A stretch of 48,411 nt of DNA, taken from Verrucomicrobiaceae bacterium (GTDB lineage Bacteria; Verrucomicrobiota; Verrucomicrobiia; Verrucomicrobiales; Akkermansiaceae). The position numbers and the translations under genes were made by a program. The notes beneath the pieces are model-generated. The model worked only from the letters and a program-made list of their open reading frames with translations. It had not been told where the DNA came from and searched no databases. The stretch lies in assembly GCA_027485615.1 (NCBI GenBank), contig JAIXQS010000118.1, positions 1 to 48,411 of the forward strand, given 5' to 3'. Shown here in pieces: positions 17,978 through 25,558 of this stretch. Every line of letters begins with the position of its first letter. The first letter of the stretch is position 1.

Positions 17978-18673
17978 TCACCGATTAGCGGGTCCGGGGA
18001 GAATTTTCACGTTCCTGAAGGAGCATTCGTCGATGTGATCCGTAAGCATGATGTGGCCATCGACCTTTTTTTCGAAGTCCTTCGCCTTGGCGAATTTGCT
18101 TTTAGCGATGGCAGCCTTCAGTTCTCCGCTTTCGAGTTCGTAGGCCAGCACACGGGTGCCATTGAGCCAATGCTCCACGCTTTTTCCCTTCACCACGATC
18201 TTGGAATGGTTCCATTCGCCGACGGGATTCAGCGGCTTGTTATCGGCGGGAGGGAGGATGTCGTAAAGGCAGGCGGTTTGCCGGCGGGGGCCGATCTTGC
18301 CGTCGGGGTGGCCAGAGTCGTCGAGCATCTGGTATTCGGGGCCGGGGGCATTCGCGCGATCCTCGATAACAAGGTATTTGATGCCGTTGTTGCCCTTGGG
18401 GAAAATTTTCCATTCCCAACTGAGCGTGAAGTCCCCGTATTTTTCTTTCGTGATGATTTGGCCGCCGGGGATTTTAGCGACCTTCCTGAGGATGCCATCT
18501 TCGATTTTCCAGCCCGGGCCGGGATTCGCGTCGGAGCCGAACTGACGGAAGTTCGCAAGATCCTTGCCGTTGAACAGGAGTTGCCAACCTTCGGCTTTTT
18601 CCTGCGGGGTGAGGGTGTTGATTTCCTCCGCAAGGACGGGAAGGGTGAACAGGAGCAGCAACAGGTATTTCAT
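17978..18673 (-). CDS. Secreted DUF1080 (3-keto-disaccharide hydrolase) protein
   Basis: This is a 231-residue exported protein with a signal peptide (MKYLLLLLFTLPVLA) and a single DUF1080 domain. The jelly-roll fold is marked by EGWQLLFNGKDLANF, WEWKIFPKGNNGIKYLV and a WNHSKIVVKGKSVEHWLNG motif. The family, abundant in Verrucomicrobiota and Planctomycetota, cleaves 3-keto-glycosides or related sugars. The open frame starts far upstream, but the residues before the chosen ATG are proline-rich read-through. A GHL10-type glycosidase lies 25 bp upstream on the same strand, suggesting a small carbohydrate operon. Confidence 0.9.
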   Translation of the reverse strand: MKYLLLLLFTLPVLAEEINTLTPQEKAEGWQLLFNGKDLANFRQFGSDANPGPGWKIEDGILRKVAKIPGGQIITKEKYGDFTLSWEWKIFPKGNNGIKYLVIEDRANAPGPEYQMLDDSGHPDGKIGPRRQTACLYDILPPADNKPLNPVGEWNHSKIVVKGKSVEHWLNGTRVLAYELESGELKAAIAKSKFAKAKDFEKKVDGHIMLTDHIDECSFRNVKILPGPANR

Positions 18674-18698
18674 AATTTTCGGATGTTTAATTAGAGGG

Positions 18699-20114
18699 TC
18701 AAGGTAGTCCGAGGATTCTCGGGGTGGAGGAGTTGCCGTAACGGTCGAATGAGGTGACGGCGAAGGCTTCGGCGCGTGTGGCGGATATGGAGCCGGCAGA
18801 TGCGGGCACGATGGCAATGGTATTCCATACACCGGATTGCCGGGCCTGGACGGCGACCTTTGAAACGCCCTGCGGCGGAGACCAGCGGACGGTGGCCTTT
18901 TCGCCGGAGGCGGAGGCGCTGGCATCGGTCTGCGCGGGGGCGGCCTTGCTGAGCCACGGCATGGGTGGCACGGCGACGGGCTGGGTGTAAACTTCCCGGA
19001 GCGCGGTGCAGATGCCGCCTTGGTTTTTCATCAGTCCTTTCGCGCTCCAGTGAAGATGGCCGACGTAGTTTTGCCGACCCACCCTCCGGGAAAGGTCGAT
19101 TTGGCTTATGATTTCCGAGGCCGGGCGACCCGGGTCTTCCGAGGACTGGATGCGGGTGGTGGCTATGCCGGGCCAAACGGGGCGTGTCCCCTGCGCGCGC
19201 CACCATTCGAGGAGGACGGTGTAGCTTTGTTTTTGGGGTGAAATGCGCCAATAGAGCTGCGGAGCCAAATAGTCCACCCAGCCGTTCTTGAGCCACTTGC
19301 GGGCGTCGGCGGCGAGGTGTTCGTAGGCGTCCACTCCGGCTTCGATTCCGTCCGGGACACCGGGCCGCCAGATACCGAACGGGCTGATGCCGACGCGCAC
19401 CCAAGGCTTCTGTTTTTTTACGGAGGAGTAGAGCCGGCTCACGAAGTCATCGACGACGGCACGGCGCTGGGCGGGCGTTTTGCCGTCGTTGAAACGCAGG
19501 TTTCCGGAGGGGTAGGGGTAGAAGTAATCGTCGAGGTGGATGCCGTCGACATCGTAGCGGCGGACGACATCAAGTATGGCAGAGAGGGCTTGGGTGCGTG
19601 TTTCGGGCTGTGAGGGATCGCACCAGAGCATGGTGCCGTAGCGTTTGATGAGATGGGGTTTGGTGCGGCTGATGTGGTGAGCGGAAGTGGCGTGATCGGT
19701 ATTGGAAAGGACGCGGAAAGGGTTGAACCACGCGTGCACCTCGATCCCGCGGGCGTGGCCTTGCTGGATCCAGTAGGCAAGGGGGTCGTAACCGGGGGAT
19801 TTCCCCATGGTGCCCGTGAGCCACGGTGACCACGGCTCGATGGATGAGGAATAGAGCGCGTCGGCATGCGGCCGCACCTGGAGGATGACGGCGTTCATAT
19901 TGAGGCCGGCGAGCTTGTCGAGGATCGCACGCGCTTCGGCCTGCTGGGCGGCGGCGCTTAGTCCCATGGCGGAGGGCCAGTCGATGTTGTGAACTGACGC
20001 CACCCATGCGGCGCGGAACTCGCGGGTGACCGGCGGTGGGTTGTCGCTGACGGCGACGTAGTTCTGCGCGGCGAGAGGGGAGGCTTGGAGAAGGCAGAGG
20101 AAAAGGAACTTCAT
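18699..20114 (-). CDS. Secreted family-10-like glycosyl hydrolase (GHL10/DUF187)
   Basis: This is a 471-residue exported protein. The signal peptide is MKFLFLCLLQASPLAAQ. The catalytic TIM barrel starts at REFRAAWVASVHNIDWPSAM and includes AVILQVRPHADALYSSSIEP, YDVDGIHLDDYFYP, VRVGISPFGIWRPG and DYLAPQLYWR. This order is diagnostic of the GHL10 family (DUF187), related to peptidoglycan- or polysaccharide-active hydrolases. A C-terminal fibronectin-like domain (about 390-471) follows. It is upstream of the DUF1080 gene, probably in the same transcript. Confidence 0.9.
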   Translation of the reverse strand: MKFLFLCLLQASPLAAQNYVAVSDNPPPVTREFRAAWVASVHNIDWPSAMGLSAAAQQAEARAILDKLAGLNMNAVILQVRPHADALYSSSIEPWSPWLTGTMGKSPGYDPLAYWIQQGHARGIEVHAWFNPFRVLSNTDHATSAHHISRTKPHLIKRYGTMLWCDPSQPETRTQALSAILDVVRRYDVDGIHLDDYFYPYPSGNLRFNDGKTPAQRRAVVDDFVSRLYSSVKKQKPWVRVGISPFGIWRPGVPDGIEAGVDAYEHLAADARKWLKNGWVDYLAPQLYWRISPQKQSYTVLLEWWRAQGTRPVWPGIATTRIQSSEDPGRPASEIISQIDLSRRVGRQNYVGHLHWSAKGLMKNQGGICTALREVYTQPVAVPPMPWLSKAAPAQTDASASASGEKATVRWSPPQGVSKVAVQARQSGVWNTIAIVPASAGSISATRAEAFAVTSFDRYGNSSTPRILGLP

Positions 20115-20140
20115 GGAGGGGGGAAGTCAGGTGAAGAGGA

Positions 20141-20494
20141 TCACATGTGCATGCCTTGCATCGTGTCCATCAGTTCGTTCATCATCTTGATCGCTTTCAC
20201 GGTGAAGACCCACACCGCCCAGCTAATGAGCAGGATCGCCGCGCTGATCGCGATTTTCGCAGCTACCGATAGCTTCGGATGCCAGATGATGGACGGCAGG
20301 GCGAGCGGCGGCAGACTGAGCAGTATGATCACGATAAAGGCTGTCCTGAAATACCAAGGCAGCGGATTGGTGCGGGGAAGCGGGGGAGGGGTGTGGTGAA
20401 GCGGACGCTTCGACTCATCGAGGAATTCCCCGCAGTGTTTGCATTTCACGGCCTCGTCCTGGATCTCTTCGGCGCAGTAGGGGCACTTTTTCAT
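20141..20494 (-). CDS. Zinc-ribbon membrane protein
   Basis: The 117-residue protein begins [20 protein letters not shown], a zinc ribbon with CxxC pairs (CPYC and CKHC). A proline-rich linker leads to two hydrophobic helices (about 50-70 and 82-104), and the chain ends [14 protein letters not shown]. Such zinc-ribbon membrane proteins are common and of unknown function. An upstream in-frame ATG exists, but the ribbon normally starts at the chosen methionine. Confidence 0.75.
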   Translation of the reverse strand: MKKCPYCAEEIQDEAVKCKHCGEFLDESKRPLHHTPPPLPRTNPLPWYFRTAFIVIILLSLPPLALPSIIWHPKLSVAAKIAISAAILLISWAVWVFTVKAIKMMNELMDTMQGMHM

Positions 20495-20601
20495 GGCAAT
20501 GGGGTGGGGCGGCGTATCCATCGGATTTGCTTGCGCGTTACTAAACCAAGAGCGGTGGAAGGCGAGCAAATCCATCGCTGGGATGTTTGCAGGAAATGAC
20601 C

Positions 20602-21744
20602 TTATTCAAGTCCTTTGAGAATTTCAGCGCGCAGTTCGACCACATCGAGCTCGCTGTTGCTGCTCCAGAGGGTTTTCCCTTCCGGGGAAATGATCACGGT
20701 CAGGGGCAGCGCGCCCGTCCAATCGGGATGGATCGCCTCGGCGAGCTTGTCGGCGTTTTCGCCGGTCCAGATGTAATTGTTGGACGTGCGGCCTTCCTGT
20801 TCCATGGAGGGCTGGGTGCGTTTCGATAAGGCGGCGTGGCGGGACTCCAGGAATTTTTTCACCTTCGCTTTGTCGTCCGCAGGATCGAGGGAGATCGAGA
20901 TGAAATCGACGTTCCGGTTCTGGAAGCGGCGGTAGGTTTCCACGAGATCGGGGAACTCCGCGACGCAAGGGCCGCAGGTGGTGGACCAGAAATTGATAAC
21001 CCGTACGTTGCCGGACTTGTTCTCACGGAGTTTTTTTGCGAGAGCCTCGTCGAGATCGTCCAGGGTGACCGGCTTCTCCTCCCATTCCTTTTGCTCTTGG
21101 GTAACGCTGTCGCCCTTGAAGAGCCATTTGGTCGAGCAACCGAAGGAACGCGTGACCGGCTCGGCGACTTCCTTGCCCGCGAGAATGGAGTCGAACGCAT
21201 CTCGGATGTAGGATTTCTCCACCGGGCCTTTCTTGCGTCCGGCGTCGTCCATGCGACCGGTGTAGCGGAGCTTGCGGTCTGCATCGAAAACAAAGACGTG
21301 CGGTGTCGATTGCGCGCCGCATGCCGTCGCGAAGTCCTGTTTCTCCCCGTCGTAGAGATAGGGGAAAGTCCATCCGTAGCTTTCCGCGAAAGGTTTCATT
21401 TCCTCGAAGGAATCGTTGTAGGGCGAGTAGCCTAGCTCGTCGGGGCGGAGGCTGGCTGGGTTATTGGAGTTCACTGCGATGACAGCGACGCCCTTGCCCT
21501 TGTATTCCTGGTGGATCTCCTCGGTGCGCGCGGCGGCAGCCACGGAGTCGGGGCAATGGTTGCAGGTGAAGATGACACAGAGGACTTTCGCATCGGCGTA
21601 ATCCTTTTCGGTGTGCGTCTTGCCATCGATGCCCGGCAGCGAGAAAGGCGGAAGGCCTGCGCCGATTTCGAGAACCTTCGGAATTTCGGCTGCCACCGAT
21701 GCGCCGGCTATCAGGGAGAGGATGGGTATGGAAAATTTCCGCAT
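20602..21744 (-). CDS. Exported protein with two thioredoxin-like domains
   Basis: This is a 380-residue exported protein with an Ala-rich signal peptide ([20 protein letters not shown]). Domain 1 (about 22-195) is a peroxiredoxin-like thioredoxin fold with the CNHC motif (C61/C64) in FTCNHCPDS, typical of the redoxin family that carries [15 protein letters not shown]. Domain 2 (about 225-380) is TlpA-like, with CGPC (C257/C260) in [16 protein letters not shown]. The pair probably reduces or isomerises envelope disulfides, or supports metallocofactor assembly. The open frame continues 22 codons upstream, but the signal peptide fixes the start. Confidence 0.86.
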   Translation of the reverse strand: MRKFSIPILSLIAGASVAAEIPKVLEIGAGLPPFSLPGIDGKTHTEKDYADAKVLCVIFTCNHCPDSVAAAARTEEIHQEYKGKGVAVIAVNSNNPASLRPDELGYSPYNDSFEEMKPFAESYGWTFPYLYDGEKQDFATACGAQSTPHVFVFDADRKLRYTGRMDDAGRKKGPVEKSYIRDAFDSILAGKEVAEPVTRSFGCSTKWLFKGDSVTQEQKEWEEKPVTLDDLDEALAKKLRENKSGNVRVINFWSTTCGPCVAEFPDLVETYRRFQNRNVDFISISLDPADDKAKVKKFLESRHAALSKRTQPSMEQEGRTSNNYIWTGENADKLAEAIHPDWTGALPLTVIISPEGKTLWSSNSELDVVELRAEILKGLE

Positions 21745-21888
21745 GTCGTCTTCATATGAAAGCCGGAAGGTGCCGCTTTCAAGGAGGAATGTCCGAATCT
21801 GGTCGATCACGAAACTTCGTGTTTCCTAAAGATTTCACTGGTATGGGAGGGGAAAATGGTTAGGGTATGTGAATAATATTCTAAAACC

Positions 21889-22518
21889 ATGCCCGCACCC
21901 AACGAATACACCCATCCGATCAACGTGCGCTCCAGCCAAATGGATATGCCGCAGCGCGGAGGTCGCCAGGACGATTACGACGACAAGATCCGCAGCGCCC
22001 AGCTCGAGCTGGAGCGTATCCAGCAAGAGCGGGAGGAACTGGAACGCAAAAAGCGCGAGCTCGAGGAGCTTACCGTCCGCAAGCGCGAATTCCTTTCCCA
22101 ACAGGTGGAGCTCACGGAAAAACTCTCATCCGCCATCACGCTGATCGACAGGGAGCTTTCCGAAATGAGCGAGGAGATGGGGCATCTCGAGCAATGCCGC
22201 GGCTGCTTCGCGGAGCACCTCGACAAGATCCAGAAACATGATCCGGGGAAATGGACCCGCGACGACCTCCACGAGAAGCTCGACAAGGCGGCGATGGTCA
22301 CGGATCTCGCGGCGGACGAATACGACCAGGCGTCCGCGTATTTCGAAGGCAGCCGCGCCGGCGCGATTTTCGGTCGGTCGTCGAAAGGCGGCCGCAAGCG
22401 TGCGAAATCCCGCAACGGAAACTCCGAGTTCACCACCCAGTTGATGAACGGGCTGGCCTTCAACCTGCCGATCGTCGTGCTCGGCGGTGCGGCGCTGATC
22501 GTTTACCTAATCAAGTGA
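21889..22518 (+). CDS. Coiled-coil protein with C-terminal membrane anchor
   Basis: I do not recognise this 209-residue protein. After a polar N-terminus it has a long charged coiled coil (about 30-105, rich in Glu, Lys, Arg and Gln with heptad leucines), two close cysteines (CRGC near 103), a basic segment (SSKGGRKRAKSRNG) and a C-terminal hydrophobic helix (NLPIVVLGGAALIVYLIK). This fits a tail-anchored scaffold. A second small membrane protein begins 4 bp after the stop, so the two are likely cotranscribed partners. Confidence 0.72.
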   Translation: MPAPNEYTHPINVRSSQMDMPQRGGRQDDYDDKIRSAQLELERIQQEREELERKKRELEELTVRKREFLSQQVELTEKLSSAITLIDRELSEMSEEMGHLEQCRGCFAEHLDKIQKHDPGKWTRDDLHEKLDKAAMVTDLAADEYDQASAYFEGSRAGAIFGRSSKGGRKRAKSRNGNSEFTTQLMNGLAFNLPIVVLGGAALIVYLIK

Positions 22519-22522
22519 GGAC

Positions 22523-22867
22523 ATGGCGAAACGCAAGCAGATGATTCCGGGTCAGGGAGACCTGTTCGAGGAGGACAGGGAGCTCACGGCCCTGCGGGAG
22601 ACCGCGCGCAGGCTCGATGAGGAGCATCAGGAGATCATCAAGCTTCCCGCCAAGCTGGAGCGTGAAAAACGGGAACGCGAAACCACCATGCCTCCCTTGG
22701 CGGAGATCAAGGATCGGCACGAGATCAACCGCTTCGAGCAAAGCCTAAGCCGGGGACAGATCGAGAACGTCCTGCGCACGCAGCGCCATAGCTTTCTTCT
22801 GATGGTTCTGCTTATCACGGCCACGGCGCTGATGCTAGTGTGGGCTTACCGGATCATGTTCCCCTAG
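22523..22867 (+). CDS. Small coiled-coil tail-anchored protein
   Basis: The 114-residue protein is charged and helical through about residue 70 (LTALRETARRLDEEHQEIIK, KLEREKRERETTM) and ends in one membrane helix (FLLMVLLITATALMLVWAYR). It shares its design with the preceding gene, so both may form one envelope complex; no family is recognised. Its TAG stop overlaps the TAG stop of the convergent CDF gene within CTAG (22864-22867). Confidence 0.7.
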   Translation: MAKRKQMIPGQGDLFEEDRELTALRETARRLDEEHQEIIKLPAKLEREKRERETTMPPLAEIKDRHEINRFEQSLSRGQIENVLRTQRHSFLLMVLLITATALMLVWAYRIMFP

Positions 22868-23766
22868 GCGGTTTCCCAGGGCTCGATCCGCTGTTCCTCG
22901 GAGCGGGGTTCCAGATGGGTGATGACCCGCCCTTCCGGTGCGATGACTGCCGCCACAGCGGCTTCGATCTCAGTGGCGCGCTCATGCGCTTCGCCGACGC
23001 TCGTTTCATCCGGGAAAACGAGATGGAATTCAATCCAGTGCGCACGCCCCGAGTGCCGGTGCCGGAAATTGTGGTACGTGAGGCTTCTGGCCGCTGTCTC
23101 CGCATCCAGGATATCGCGGGCCTGCTTTTCGATCACGGGATCGGCCTCGTCGAGCAGCCCGCGGAGGCTTTCGCGGATGAGTCCGAGGCCGACGCGGAGG
23201 ATGTTGAGCGCGGCGATCACGGCGAAGATCGGATCCCACATCCGCCAACCTGTGATCGATATCAGTATGAGAGCCACGATCACGGCGAGGCTTGACCACA
23301 CATCGGTGAGGACATGGAGCCCGTTTGCGCGCAGCAGGCTGGAGCCGGATTTTTTTCCGACCTTGATGAGGGAAAGTCCGAGGCCAAGATTGGTGAAGGC
23401 GGCTCCTGCGGTGATCCAGAGGCCGATCCCGAGATTTCTAAGATCCACGCCATGGACGAACTGCATGCCGGCTTGGTAGAGGATCAGCGCAGCGGCGGCG
23501 GAAATCATCGCCCCCTCGAAGCCTGAGGAGATGAACGAGATCTTGTCGTGCCCGAAGTGATGGGTGTCGTCGGCGGGCTTGTGAGAAAGCCGCAGCGCCC
23601 AAGACGCGAAGGCCACCGCGAAGACATGCACGACGGATTCGGCGGCGTCCGAGTAGATGGCCGAGGAACCCGTGACCACGGAAGCGTAGGTTTTTGCGCC
23701 CAGTAGAACCACCGCCACGACCAGTGAGAGGTTCATCACGGCTTTCTGTTGGGCGAATCCGGGCAT
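22864..23766 (-). CDS. Cation diffusion facilitator (CDF) metal transporter
   Basis: This is a 300-residue proton-coupled exporter of divalent metals (Zn, Fe, Co or Mn). The second membrane helix carries YSDAAESVVHVFA, and the fifth carries HVLTDVWSSLAV with the HxxxD metal-site pair. The HHFGHDKISF loop is typical of the family, and the C-terminal cytosolic ferredoxin-like domain (about 215-285) includes RHRHSGRAHWIEFHLVFP. In helix 2 the metal-site pair would be E43 and H47, whereas relatives usually have HxxxD, DxxxD or ExxxN, so specificity should not be guessed. Confidence 0.9.
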   Translation of the reverse strand: MPGFAQQKAVMNLSLVVAVVLLGAKTYASVVTGSSAIYSDAAESVVHVFAVAFASWALRLSHKPADDTHHFGHDKISFISSGFEGAMISAAAALILYQAGMQFVHGVDLRNLGIGLWITAGAAFTNLGLGLSLIKVGKKSGSSLLRANGLHVLTDVWSSLAVIVALILISITGWRMWDPIFAVIAALNILRVGLGLIRESLRGLLDEADPVIEKQARDILDAETAARSLTYHNFRHRHSGRAHWIEFHLVFPDETSVGEAHERATEIEAAVAAVIAPEGRVITHLEPRSEEQRIEPWETA

Positions 23767-23825
23767 GTCACGGAGTCTGAGCCTCCGGTGATCCCTTTAC
23801 AAAAACAAAAAAACACCGATGAGAT

Positions 23826-23849
23826 CCGGGTGAGTGATCAGCCACCCGG
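23826..23849. other. Perfect 7-bp hairpin in the CDF/glutaredoxin divergent gap
   Basis: CCGGGTG and CACCCGG flank a 10-nt loop (AGTGATCAGC). It sits in a 256-bp divergent gap that holds nothing else I recognise. It may be an operator for one of the two genes; there is no T run, so it is not a standard terminator. Confidence 0.3.
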
Positions 23850-24022
23850 CAGGCAGTGGGTTTGCTCTCAGGTTCCCAAATGGTATTTCCGGGTGAAGGG
23901 ATTCGCTGAAGGTGCCGGTGATTGATCGGATCTCTAAGCATCAGGTAAACATGGCGGTATGGGCGATATCCGATGACGAAGCGGGTTGCAATGCGCCGCA
24001 CATTCACTACGATCCGCACCAC

Positions 24023-24394
24023 ATGAATATCACGCAGCCTAAAATCACCGCCTATTTGAAAACCTTCTGCGGATGGAGCGAAGGGGTACGCGCCATCATG
24101 AGAAAATACGATTTGCCCTATGAGGAGAAGGATATCATCAAGAACCCCGCGTTCCGTTGGGAAATGGAACAACGCAGCGGGCAGCCGCTCTCCCCGTGTG
24201 TAGAGATCGACGGCAATATGCTCGCGGATGTTAGCGGCGAGGAGGTCGAGAAATGGATGCTCGCGAACGGAGTGGTTCAGGACAACGAAATCCAGCCAGA
24301 CGCGCCGATCGACTCCGCCTGCACCGACGAGCAGCACGAGGCGATGGCTGCCGGAAGGCTTCCCGTGCCCGGCAAGATCCGTTTCTTCGATTGA
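24023..24394 (+). CDS. Monothiol glutaredoxin
   Basis: The 123-residue protein starts MNITQPKITAYLKTFCGWSE, with the single-cysteine active site CGWS, close to the CGFS of monothiol glutaredoxins that carry Fe-S clusters. Glutaredoxin-fold markers follow: DIIKNPAFRWEMEQRSGQPL and SPCVEIDGNMLADVSGEEVE for the cis-proline and glutathione-site region. The C-terminus has an extra tail of about 35 residues, including SACTDEQHEAM. The open frame reaches 23912, but the extension is not family-like. Confidence 0.82.
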   Translation: MNITQPKITAYLKTFCGWSEGVRAIMRKYDLPYEEKDIIKNPAFRWEMEQRSGQPLSPCVEIDGNMLADVSGEEVEKWMLANGVVQDNEIQPDAPIDSACTDEQHEAMAAGRLPVPGKIRFFD

Positions 24395-25558
24395 TCAGAG
24401 CGCCAGCCGATGCGCCACATCCGGCGGAGTTTCGGCCGAACTCTCCAGTTCGATGATGTGAAACTTTGCGCCGAGATGCGCGGGATGCGTGAGGGTGCGG
24501 AACTGGGCGATGGTTTTCGGGTCGTCCATGCCGCCGGCGAGGATCATGGGTTTCGCGAGGTGCGTGAGATGGCTGCCCTGGCTGTTGAATACGGTGGGGG
24601 AATAGCCGACTGCGCCGGCGGCCTTGGCCAGATCCGTGAAATCGACGTGGGCGGTGATATCCGTTTCTCCGGGAGCTGCGAAGGGATCCTCGCCCGCCTT
24701 GTGGGATGAGAAGGTGCGCAGCGTTCCTGAACTACGGTAAATATCGTAGTATTCCGGAGAGGCGAAACCGTAGTCCGCGAACAGCAGGAGTCCGTTTGTC
24801 AGGCAGGCGGTGACATCCGCAAGGCAGTCCGGGAAACCTGTCCGGACTTCCGTGCGGTAGCCCTCGGGAAAAGCGGTCCCCAGTTCGATGGACGTTTCCC
24901 TGGGGGTTAGTGCCAGCGTCCCGTTTTCTCCGGCCGTGACATGAAGCTCCTGCCATGCGCCGCCTTTCATCTCGATGAGGTGGAAGGGCAGGGCGTCGAG
25001 GATCTCGTTGCCGAACGCGACCCCTGGAAGCGGGTGCGAAGCGATCCCGCCGAAACCTTCGGCGATGCGGAGCCGGGACGCCAGGTGTTCCAGGCATGTC
25101 TTCTGGAGGCCGCGCAGCCGCGGCAATGGTTCCGCGATGGCGTATTCCAGAGCCTGCCACGCAGGCGGGGAAATCAGGCGGATTTCCGAAAGTATGTCCG
25201 CCGCGAGCGTGCCGTCGTGCCCGCCGATCTCCAGGATGCGCCAAGGTCCGGGTCTTCCGTTCGTTTCCCACCATCCGAGGAAACGCCGTGCCAGCAGCTT
25301 TCCGAAGAGCGGCCCGACGCTGACGCTGGTGTAGAAATCGCCATCGCGCCCTACCTGGGTGCCGGCACGTGCGTAGTAGCCGAGTTCGGGATCGTAGAGC
25401 GCGATTTCCAGGTATTCCGGAAACGGGATGCTGCCGCGCCTCGCAATCGCGGCGATGATCCTTTCCCGTAAGGAAGGGGTTGCCGTGGCTGCGGGATTCG
25501 GGTAATCCTGCGGGGACGGGAGGTCGCCGGTAGGTGGCTTCGGAAGGGCATCAGGCAT
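24395..25558 (-). CDS. MidA/NDUFAF7-type SAM-dependent methyltransferase
   Basis: The 387-residue protein matches the MidA/DUF185 group (mitochondrial homologue NDUFAF7, an arginine methyltransferase of complex I). The early motif IPFPEYLEIALYDPELGYYA and GDFYTSVSVGPLFGKLLA are diagnostic. The SAM site is ILEIGGHDGTLA, with GFGGIASHPLPGVAFGNEIL next and NEILDALPFHLIE characteristic. It begins at ATG 25558, sharing CATG with the divergent penicillin-binding protein start. Its bacterial substrate is not known. Confidence 0.85.
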   Translation of the reverse strand: MPDALPKPPTGDLPSPQDYPNPAATATPSLRERIIAAIARRGSIPFPEYLEIALYDPELGYYARAGTQVGRDGDFYTSVSVGPLFGKLLARRFLGWWETNGRPGPWRILEIGGHDGTLAADILSEIRLISPPAWQALEYAIAEPLPRLRGLQKTCLEHLASRLRIAEGFGGIASHPLPGVAFGNEILDALPFHLIEMKGGAWQELHVTAGENGTLALTPRETSIELGTAFPEGYRTEVRTGFPDCLADVTACLTNGLLLFADYGFASPEYYDIYRSSGTLRTFSSHKAGEDPFAAPGETDITAHVDFTDLAKAAGAVGYSPTVFNSQGSHLTHLAKPMILAGGMDDPKTIAQFRTLTHPAHLGAKFHIIELESSAETPPDVAHRLAL

